From contig DATFYM010000015.1 in NCBI GenBank assembly GCA_035315065.1, forward strand, positions 45,961 to 109,960: DNA of 64,000 bases, read 5' to 3'. The stretch's first letter is position 1. Every line of letters starts with the position of its first letter. A program made the translations under genes and the position numbers. The DNA is from DATFYM01 sp035315065 (GTDB lineage Bacteria; Acidobacteriota; Terriglobia; UBA7540). The notes under the pieces were generated by a model. The model saw only the letters and a program-made list of their open reading frames with translations. It did no database searches and was not told the origin of the DNA. This document shows positions 1-6,840 of this stretch, in pieces.

Positions 1-98
1 GTCTCGAGAACCAGGCCTCGATCGAGGGGACTGTCGCCCAATGCAGGCTTGGAGCCAGTGGGAGGCACCTGAGGGCGACACTGTTGACTCATTGACAT
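1..98 (-). CDS. 5' end of a class I SAM methyltransferase paralogue (cut by window edge)
   Basis: Only the first 32 codons lie inside the window; the gene continues leftward on the minus strand. The peptide begins MSMSQQCRPQVPPTGSKPAL and goes on GDSPLDRGLVLE. This matches, residue for residue over most positions, the start of the intact methyltransferase at 5670 (MSVSQQCCRQTPPANSKPAF). The two genes also share the AAAGGAG ribosome-binding site and flanking bases. The first ~30 residues are the variable leader, not the catalytic domain, so function is inferred only from the paralogue. The two copies lie in opposite orientation about 5.6 kb apart, which indicates duplication within the glycan locus. 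Confidence 0.75.
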   Translation of the reverse strand, partial: MSMSQQCRPQVPPTGSKPALGDSPLDRGLVLE

Positions 99-282
99 GG
101 GTTCGAATCTCCTTTGGAAACTGTCCTGTCCAGACAAAAACTCAGAATGCTGGCAGTCGCCTACCAAAACCTCGCCAAGCCCGGATTCTTCTGCCTTACC
201 CATAATCACCTCTGAGGTTGAAGGTCATCACCAGCGGGCCCCAGTGGACTGCAACTGTAAAGGTCAAATCAGCCACAAAGAC

Positions 283-395
283 ACAGAGAACAGAATTACA
301 ACGAAGGCCGTCGTCAGTTTCCTGAGGCTCGCCATTTTTCCTCTGCACCTCGGCATCGCATTGCTGGAAGCTCCTCGCGATCATTCCGGAGCTTC
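283..395. repeat. Dispersed 'cacagag' intergenic repeat, copy A
   Basis: An arm with cacaaagacacagagaac is followed by the complementary-type arm ttttcctctgcacctcggc and a tail tggaagctcctcgcgatcat. The tail recurs at about 9430 and 47764 in this window. This resembles the widespread 'NTEAQRHRE'-type intergenic repeat seen in many bacterial genomes. The rest of 99-700 contains no gene I can support. Confidence 0.55.
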
Positions 396-699
396 CCCGC
401 CCGCCACGCCTATAAAATCCACTGGCAGGACTTGCCCACCCGGAAAAGCTCGGAGTGCCGGGGGGCCGTTCTCCCCTTATAGGCCTAGCACTTCCGTTAC
501 CAACCTTTTCCGGACCGGCCCGAGCCCGAATGTTGACCATTGCTGTCGAACCGAAGAAGGGAGCATCGCGACCGCCAAGCTCTGAGCCACGCGGTCGAGC
601 ACCAATGACGCGGCGGTAGGGCGGATAGGCGAAGGCTTCGGCCATCCAATGACGATCTGGAGAGCGGCTTGCGTTTGGCTGAGTGCGTCCGAAATCCCG

Positions 700-1078
700 T
701 TACGGCAACAGATTGCTAGCAGTTTTCTGCGGCGCGCTGTGTCTTTTAAACTCGAAAGACGGCTTGCCTGAGGAAGAGAAAGGCTTCCTGCACCGGCACC
801 GGCCAGCAACACTCCCATCTTCGCCAAGCTTGGCTGTCGCCAACCTCGAGGGCCAAGACACGGCGAAGGCCCCCTTTCGCTCTGTCAGCATGATCGCAAG
901 CCCGTTCGGCAGTGGCCCAATCGTTCCAAGGTACCGCTGTTTCGAGACCTTTCGAGGCCTCGCTTAGCAGATCCCAGCCTTCTGGTAGTTCCTTGTTAAG
1001 AGGGGCTCCATTCCTTTCTTCGGAGCCAAGAGCTCGCCTCGGCCCGCAGAGTCTTGCTGGCGAAAAGGGAACCCCCAC
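700..1078 (-). pseudogene. Decayed TPR gene (WNDWA family)
   Basis: On the minus strand one frame reads PWNDWATAERACDHADRAKG followed by GLRRVLALEVGDSQ. This aligns with WNDWASAAQLCGHSVEAERG in the TPR-sulfotransferase and WNDWASAQVRCGRYAEAERG in the TPR gene at 1189-1560. After about position 830 the similarity passes to another frame (AKMGVLLA...KLLAICCR against ANLGVLLA...KLLRQCR of the sulfotransferase fusion). A frameshift has therefore broken the gene, and no intact reading frame or good start remains. It lies immediately upstream of the intact TPR gene, so the two look like tandem copies. Confidence 0.55.
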
Positions 1079-1188
1079 GTCATGTCAAGCCAAGCCGGAG
1101 CACACTCACAAGTTAACAGTACCAGGTAGAAGAATAAGATCGCCGGCCTCTTTAGATCGCGGCTTCTATCGCCGCCCCTGATTCACGA

Positions 1189-1560
1189 CTAGTAAGATTT
1201 GGGCTGCCGATGGTGGCACAAGGTGAGCAATTTGGCCAGCGGCCCCGCATCCTGTTCCGTGGCGTTTTCGAGCGCCCGTTCAAGCAAAGGGATAGCCGGC
1301 GCGTATTGCTGCGTTTGCACCAGGAGCACAGCCAAATTAGCCAGCGTGCGCCCTACCAGGTCGCCGAGTTCAAGGGCCCGCCGGTACCCGCGCTCAGCTT
1401 CGGCATAACGCCCACAGCGGACTTGGGCTGATGCCCAGTCGTTCCAACGCTCGCCGCTCTCTTCTTCGCGAACAACCTCCGCCATAAGGCGCACCGCATC
1501 CTCAAAGAATCCCTGTTCAAATAAATAAAGCGCATATTGGTGCTGTTCCTCAAAAGCCAC
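1189..1560 (-). CDS. Small TPR protein (WNDWA family)
   Basis: A 123-residue protein made almost wholly of tetratricopeptide-type helical repeats (YALYLFEQGFFEDAVRLMAEVV, then WNDWASAQVRCGRYAEAERGYRRALEL, then ANLAVLLVQTQQYAPAIPLLERAL). It starts at GTG 1560, seven bases after GGAG. TPR units mediate protein-protein contacts; no catalytic domain is present. It matches the N-terminal ~115 residues of the TPR-sulfotransferase at 3473-4645 and the pseudogene upstream. It may be a stand-alone adaptor, or the surviving N-terminal part of a longer fusion that lost its enzyme domain. Its exact role is unknown. Confidence 0.75.
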   Translation of the reverse strand: MAFEEQHQYALYLFEQGFFEDAVRLMAEVVREEESGERWNDWASAQVRCGRYAEAERGYRRALELGDLVGRTLANLAVLLVQTQQYAPAIPLLERALENATEQDAGPLAKLLTLCHHRQPKSY

Positions 1561-1726
1561 GGATGTTCTCCGGCATGCTTAGGAGCACGTCTTGTACCAC
1601 GGCGGCGAAGTAGAATTTTAGCAGCAGCTGGCAATTGAATTGCAGCAAATGCTCACTGCGGGCCTGGTGTATTGCCAAGCCCGTGCACTTCCACCGCTTT
1701 GCGCCCAGTGAGATTTCGGAGGATTA

Positions 1727-3358
1727 ATGAAAGAAGACAAAGTAGACCGGCTGTACTTGGAAGTTACTTCACACTGTAATATGCATTGCAGTTTTTGCCC
1801 GTCGGACGACATCCTTCGAACCAAACAACATATCACTGAAGAACATGCTCTCAAGTTCATTCAATCTGCTCCTGAAATGGGAACCCACCTGTTGCTGAAC
1901 GTGCTGGGAGAACCTCTACTGAACAAGAAAGTATTTGATTACATCGGCTTGTGCGAAAAGCTCAACTTCCCGGTTCATTTGGTCACTAACATCACGCTGC
2001 TCGACGAAGAGCGGCTCCGCAAGCTTTTTTCCTATTCCAATCTGACCATCCGACTGAGCCTGCACACCCCTACCGAGAATTCTTTCTTGACCCGCGGTTA
2101 CGACAAGATCCCCAGCGTCAGCCAGTACCTGGGGATCCTCTTCAACGCGTTGGAGGCTAAATTCAGGTACCACAGCCATGCGTGTGTTGAGATTCACATA
2201 GCAACCGAACTGGCGGACGGTTCGATCCAATCGGATACAGGGCGCCTCTGGACCCTGTTTTCAGGAGACCAGGAATTCGAAACGGGATGGAATCTGTGCA
2301 CTGAGAAACTCTCGAAGCTGGCGGAGGAGATCCGGCAAAAACATCCCGTCGAGTACCAGGAGGAAGTGCAGCGAGCGAGCGTCCAGCACCAGGGCCGGAT
2401 CGAAGCCCGGGAGATTGTTTTTAAACCCTCAGACCTTGCCGCTCCCACCCCGGGGGATTTTGACATGGAGCGATTCTGGTGGATGGCCATGCCCAACGTC
2501 TTCGTCCATTTCAAAGCGTTTTCGCTGTGGGGCCGCCACGAACCCTTGCTCAAGAAGCATGCGGCTCCGGGAACGTTCCTTTTCAACGAAGAAAGGAAAG
2601 AACCTTTCATCTGCCCGGCGCCGCTGCACAACTTCGCCGTCCTTTCCAACGGCGAATACACGCTCTGCTGCCAGGACGTGGAAGGCGAGATGCAGATAGG
2701 TAATATTCGGGATATGGAACCGAAGGCGGCGCTGCAGTCAGCGCGGCGCCGTGAAATCATCGAGAACTCCGCAACCTCGAAAGTTTGCCGGGTTTGCATG
2801 GGCCATACGTTCATCCTGGAAACAAAGCCCCTGGCGGCGCATTTGCAAACGATCGATAAGTTCGGCTTTGGTTTTCATGCTCCCGAAGCCGATCTGTTTG
2901 GGCGCCCCGGGTGCTGGACCGATGGCAATGCCAAAGCCTATTTTTATAACCGGTTGGACGCATCCGAAATTCGCGTCGATTTCTATTCACCTCACCGTAG
3001 CGAAACAAAGTTCAGGCTGGTTCTCAGCCAGTTCGATCCTGTCCGGAAGTGCTTCGTGACGGAGCTGAGCCACGACTTCTCGGGCGAGCAAGCAAAGTAC
3101 TCAAGCTTACTATTGCCTGTGCGGCTTAAGCCGCTATCATTCTATCGCCTCAGCCTACTCTCCCCCAGCTTCATACCGGCGTCCCAGAGCAAGGATGCTC
3201 GCCCGCTCGGCATCACCATCGCTTCGATGGAGCTTCGTGGCCAGCCCCTCACAGACATCAGCCATCCCCTTTCAGGGCCGGAAGCCCGGAGCAAGAGCGC
3301 TTTACCATTGGCCCAGCCGGGGCCTAAACTCGACGGTTCAAAGCGGATGGGTCGATAA
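1727..3358 (+). CDS. Radical SAM protein with SPASM-like C-terminal cysteines
   Basis: 543 residues, preceded by CGGAGGATTA. The N terminus has the radical SAM [4Fe-4S] motif CX3CX2C (C17, C21, C24 in HCNMHCSFC), followed by the GEP motif in NVLGEPLLNK. A second cysteine set, C296, C314/C315, C354 and C357 (ICPAP, LCCQD, CRVCMG), fits a SPASM/twitch auxiliary-cluster domain. About 150 extra residues follow (roughly 395-510), predicted beta-rich, with no cysteine motif. Such enzymes carry out radical modification of peptides or sugars. Its place beside sulfotransferase and glycosyltransferase genes suggests a glycan or peptide modification role. The substrate cannot be read from sequence. Confidence 0.85.
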   Translation: MKEDKVDRLYLEVTSHCNMHCSFCPSDDILRTKQHITEEHALKFIQSAPEMGTHLLLNVLGEPLLNKKVFDYIGLCEKLNFPVHLVTNITLLDEERLRKLFSYSNLTIRLSLHTPTENSFLTRGYDKIPSVSQYLGILFNALEAKFRYHSHACVEIHIATELADGSIQSDTGRLWTLFSGDQEFETGWNLCTEKLSKLAEEIRQKHPVEYQEEVQRASVQHQGRIEAREIVFKPSDLAAPTPGDFDMERFWWMAMPNVFVHFKAFSLWGRHEPLLKKHAAPGTFLFNEERKEPFICPAPLHNFAVLSNGEYTLCCQDVEGEMQIGNIRDMEPKAALQSARRREIIENSATSKVCRVCMGHTFILETKPLAAHLQTIDKFGFGFHAPEADLFGRPGCWTDGNAKAYFYNRLDASEIRVDFYSPHRSETKFRLVLSQFDPVRKCFVTELSHDFSGEQAKYSSLLLPVRLKPLSFYRLSLLSPSFIPASQSKDARPLGITIASMELRGQPLTDISHPLSGPEARSKSALPLAQPGPKLDGSKRMGR

Positions 3359-3472
3359 CGTAGCGTTGACTTCAGGAAGGCCGCACTCCAACAGGATGAC
3401 CGGGATGGGGAAACTTCACCGAAGCACGGTTTTGCCTCAACAACCAGTCGGCCTGAGGGCCGCCGCTGCGGG

Positions 3473-4645
3473 CTAACTCCAATCCTCCCGATGCTCATAT
3501 CCCAACTTGAGCAGCAGTGGGTTATACAGCGACTTGAAATAGGCAATGTGCTTCTTCGTGAAGTGATTGCGCCAATCGCCGTGGACGCCACGCCGGTAGT
3601 GATTGGACATGTCTTCCTGTCCTGGAGAACGTCCTCCGGAAAGATTCTTGAAGCTATATTTTTCCAAGATGGACGTTAGGACCCCACAGGCGATCTTCCC
3701 CTCCATGATGCTGAGGTGCTCCAGCACCTTTTTGAATAGATCGAATGGCTTTAAGATCATGTCTTCGAACTTCAGCTCGAGAATTGATGGCTTGGCATCG
3801 TAGTCCCACGACAGCATGTGCTGGAGAAAGACCCCGCTGAACTCCATTTCTCTCATCAATCCTTCTTCTTTCGATAAAGACTGCAAGTATGGACGGTAAA
3901 ACCGAAGCCGGGGCCAGCCTTCGTCTGAGTGGGTCTTCAGGTGTGAGAAATAGCCCGACACCACCACGTCGCGCGGGTCCCGCACCACGTGGAAACCAAT
4001 CGTGTTGATGGGACGGATGAAGGCGTAATCAGCATTGGTGTAAGCCCAAAAATCGAAGTGGTGCTGGCGGCGGTAGTTCACGATGTCGCCGCCAAAACAG
4101 TGTTCGTAGTGATTTTCGTAAGCCACCAGGTTTACGGCCTGACAGACGTCCAGCATCACCTTAAGAATCCATGTGGAGCCGCACTTGTGGTGTCCGTAGT
4201 AAGCCAGAATGGGGCTGTCCGTCTCCGGCGCAGTTACGCCCGCTCCCGTCGGCGCCTGGATTGCCTTACCGCTGGCCTCGACTGGCGTCGAACCTCTGCA
4301 CTGGCGGAGAAGCTTCTCGACGGCGGGCCGCTGACCGTCATCAATGCCACACAGGCTGCGCGTCAGAAAAGAGATGGCCTCGATCGTCCGGCTCGACATC
4401 GCTAGCAAGACGCCCAGATTCGCGGCGGCCTGCAGGTTCCAGGGGTCGAGATCGAGCGCGCGGCGGAACCCTCGTTCGGCTTCCACCGAATGACCGCAAA
4501 GCTGCGCAGCCGACGCCCAATCATTCCAGCACGCGCTGGTTTCGTGCTCCTTCAACGCCTGGGCGAAAAGCGCTATCGACTCCTGGACGCGTCCGGCCCG
4601 AAACAGACGCAACCCTTCTTGATAACTTTCACCGGCAACCGCCAT
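3473..4645 (-). CDS. TPR-sulfotransferase fusion protein
   Basis: 390 residues from ATG 4645, chosen because GGAGG lies just upstream and because the paralogous TPR gene starts at the equivalent point; an in-frame extension to 4741 runs into intergenic repeats. Residues 1-~115 are TPR helices (CWNDWASAAQLCGHSVEAER). Residues ~145-390 are a PAPS-dependent sulfotransferase: the 5'-phosphosulfate loop is GHHKCGSTW (151-159) and the 3'-phosphate motif is RDPRDVVVSG (222-231). The family transfers sulfate from PAPS to sugars, proteins or small molecules. The TPR part may select a protein or glycoprotein acceptor. No signal peptide is seen, so it probably acts in the cytoplasm. Confidence 0.85.
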   Translation of the reverse strand: MAVAGESYQEGLRLFRAGRVQESIALFAQALKEHETSACWNDWASAAQLCGHSVEAERGFRRALDLDPWNLQAAANLGVLLAMSSRTIEAISFLTRSLCGIDDGQRPAVEKLLRQCRGSTPVEASGKAIQAPTGAGVTAPETDSPILAYYGHHKCGSTWILKVMLDVCQAVNLVAYENHYEHCFGGDIVNYRRQHHFDFWAYTNADYAFIRPINTIGFHVVRDPRDVVVSGYFSHLKTHSDEGWPRLRFYRPYLQSLSKEEGLMREMEFSGVFLQHMLSWDYDAKPSILELKFEDMILKPFDLFKKVLEHLSIMEGKIACGVLTSILEKYSFKNLSGGRSPGQEDMSNHYRRGVHGDWRNHFTKKHIAYFKSLYNPLLLKLGYEHREDWS

Positions 4646-4677
4646 GCTACCTCCAGGGGCGATCAGGGGACCGTCTC

Positions 4678-4850
4678 GTCGATTCCCGCTTTCGCGGGGT
4701 GACCCGGAAAGGCTGGGCCGCACGCCAACCTTAGCCGTCATTCCCGATTCCCGCGCCGCCCTTTGGTATTCCCCATCACTGCTGTCATTCCCGCGCCATC
4801 GCTGTCATTTCGGGCGAAGTGAGGAATCTCGCTCTGAATAAAATACGCGA
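4678..4850. repeat. Intergenic short repeat cluster
   Basis: Three copies of GTCATTCCCG/GTCATTTCGG start at about 4737, 4784 and 4804, next to the palindromic cccgctttcgcgggg (about 4684) and gggcgaagtgaggaatc (about 4812). These are typical short dispersed bacterial repeats and have no coding signal. Confidence 0.5.
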
Positions 4851-5464
4851 TTCCTCTCAGTCTCACGAAAGAACCGCGTTGTGGATGGGTCCCTCAGCAA
4901 CATCTCTTCATCCAGTGCCTCAATGCTGCCGGCGTGACTCAGGAACATCGGCGCCACGCCCAGATCGCGCGGCCACATTAGGCTCTTGAGGCAAACCCTT
5001 CTATGGGGAAACTCTAATCCAGACCTGCCAGCCTCCTTAATTGTCACCAGATCTCGTTCCTTTGCCGGCCACTTCCATTCGCGTGCAAACGGAGGGCCAA
5101 TTACGCCCACGCGCCATGAGTTCAATCTGTGGGCCATAGACGCCTCAGATGGCAGGCTCAGGACAAATCGGGACCCAAGCTTCAACACAGTAAATGGTGA
5201 TGGTGCACTAATAAGCACTCTCTCGCGGAAGTGCGATTGCACGCAGTCTAAGCGAACTCTCATCATTTCTGTAACGGAGATACTTTCACTGGCCAAACTG
5301 CCGCCCCGCGTTACTCTGCGTTGCTGCGAGACGGCGCGAGCCATCGAATCTAGGGTTTTGTTTGCAAAGAGTTCCGCCGCAACTCTCCCTGAAGCCATCT
5401 TCCTTCTCCCTCTCTTGAAAGCCCAGCGAAGTACCAACGTCAGAAAGGCACTTGTGGAACTCAT
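4805..5464 (-). pseudogene. Patchwork open frame, probably a gene remnant
   Basis: A 219-codon open frame on the minus strand with no recognisable complete domain. Its 3' end runs into the short repeat cluster. Its middle (LNSWRVGVIGPPFAREWKWP) is shared with a 46-residue open frame upstream of galE at 10709-10849. The shared block lies in a ~220-bp dispersed repeat. I see no good ribosome-binding site at the first start. It looks like part of a degraded gene, possibly glycan-related, joined to repeats; a real but unknown protein cannot be excluded. Confidence 0.3.
5040..5256. repeat. ~220-bp dispersed repeat, copy 1
   Basis: From ttgtcaccagatctcgttcc to gcagtctaagc this stretch matches 10752-10977 in the same orientation with few differences, including cggagggccaattacgccca and gaagtgcgattgca. 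The minus strand of both copies keeps the reading RVGVIGPPFA, which suggests an origin in a coding sequence. Confidence 0.7.
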
Positions 5465-5669
5465 ATTGCATCAACACTCCAGGCAGCCACTGCCGATATG
5501 GCCGGCGCGGATCATGTGACTAAATCTTAGCCAGCCGAATCGATGCGAAAGCGCAAGTCACGGTGATACCAGGGCAGAAGAATTCGGGCGTGGCGAGGTT
5601 TGGGCAGGCGACTGCCGGCATTCTGAGCGTTTGTCTGAACCGTATCGTTTCCAAAGGAGACTCGAACCC

Positions 5670-6482
5670 ATGTCAGTAAGTCAACAGTGTTGCCGTCAGA
5701 CGCCTCCCGCCAACTCCAAACCTGCATTCGACGACGGTCCTCTCGATCAAGGCCTACTTCTAGAGACGCTCAATCTGCACGCCACCGCGATCAGTACCGC
5801 ATTGAGGCGCCAGCTTGCCTTGGAGGCGCAGTTGAAAGAATTGCGCGCGCAACCGTCGGCGCCCCCAGCAGCATCCACGCCTGTTGCCGGCAAGGCAGGG
5901 TTTTTCCCGGCCCGCTTCGACGTGGTTCATCAAGCTCCGGTCCTGATGACCATGACCGAGCGTGTCCTGCTATACGGCCTCGTCGCTGGCCTCCGGCCGC
6001 TCAGGTGCCTGGAGATTGGCACGCACAAAGGCGGTTCAGCCATGATCATCACGGCGGCTCTCGATGATATTGGCGTTGGAAGGCTGGCGTGTGTCGATCC
6101 GAACCCGGTGGTCAAACCCGAGCATTGGCAGACGATCGCACACCGCGTCACCTTGCAGCAGGGCTGCTCGCCTGACATCCTGCCTGCCGCCTCACAGGCC
6201 GTGGGTGGAAAGTTTCACTTTGCCCTCATCGATGGCGACCATTCGACGGCAGGAGTGGTTCGGGACATCAAAGGGGTACTCGCTTACCTGGAAGACGACG
6301 CCTATCTGCTATTCCACGATGCGCACAACAGGGAGGTTGTGGCAGGCATCAACGCTGCCCGGAACGATGCTGGAGACTGCCTTGTCAACTGCGGCATGAT
6401 CTCCACCGAAAAAACCGTCGACCTGGAGCACGATGCTCTCTGGGGCGGGTTGCAACTCCTGCGCTTCTCGCGCAGAGGGTGA
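5670..6482 (+). CDS. Class I SAM-dependent methyltransferase
   Basis: 270 residues from ATG 5670, which has AAAGGAG upstream; an in-frame ATG at 5631 lacks this support. After a ~75-residue leader and helical segment, the Rossmann-type domain shows motif I (RCLEIGTHKGGSAMIITAAL), an acidic motif II position (LACVDPNP) and motif IV-like HFALIDGDHSTAGVVRDI. These fit the Methyltransf_24/CmcI-like family, in which DGDH is typical; members methylate sugars or small molecules. It sits between the sulfotransferase and the glycosyltransferase fusion, so glycan O-methylation is plausible. A partial paralogue lies at the left edge. Confidence 0.8.
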   Translation: MSVSQQCCRQTPPANSKPAFDDGPLDQGLLLETLNLHATAISTALRRQLALEAQLKELRAQPSAPPAASTPVAGKAGFFPARFDVVHQAPVLMTMTERVLLYGLVAGLRPLRCLEIGTHKGGSAMIITAALDDIGVGRLACVDPNPVVKPEHWQTIAHRVTLQQGCSPDILPAASQAVGGKFHFALIDGDHSTAGVVRDIKGVLAYLEDDAYLLFHDAHNREVVAGINAARNDAGDCLVNCGMISTEKTVDLEHDALWGGLQLLRFSRRG

Positions 6483-6815
6483 CTTTCGCCTCCCACGACG
6501 TTTGTGCGCCTGCACAAGAACCCATCAACCGCTGGCGCCGCTTCTTCACTGCCCAAGCCCCCAACAAGCGCTTCGGGTTCCAACCGAGATCCCGAAAGGG
6601 GCGGAGTCAAATCGTCCCACGCCGATCACCCTGTTCCGCGAGGAGAGGCAATAAACAAGCGGTTGAGCTTTAAGCCCCCCGCCCCAAAACTTGTGATGGA
6701 CTCCAGCCAGATACTGGCATTAAATCTGAATGTCATCGTCGGAGAAATGCTAGGGTGATTGGATTCGAGGCCGATGCAAGACCTCGGCGGCCTCGGTGAG
6801 AAGGTGGGAGGGTGC

Positions 6816-6830
6816 GATCACAATGTGATC
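6816..6830. terminator. Short palindrome between convergent genes
   Basis: GATCAC-aat-GTGATC is a perfect 6-bp inverted repeat just past the stop of the glycosyltransferase (6841, minus strand) and downstream of the methyltransferase. It could form a small bidirectional hairpin, but no T-run follows. The rest of 6483-6815 shows no supported gene. Confidence 0.3.
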
Positions 6831-6840
6831 ATTATGGCGC

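Noticed and set aside
99..112. ggttcgaatctcc as a possible tRNA T-arm
   Set aside because: No acceptor, D or anticodon arms around it; the same bases precede the methyltransferase paralogue at 5670.
1214..1229. Sigma-54-like TGGCACAAGGTGAGCA
   Set aside because: Good motif and spacing, but it lies inside the 3' end of the TPR gene and ~500 bases from the next plus-strand gene.
6433..6758. Open frames after the methyltransferase stop
   Set aside because: Shadow frames overlapping the methyltransferase end, with no motif or start signal.
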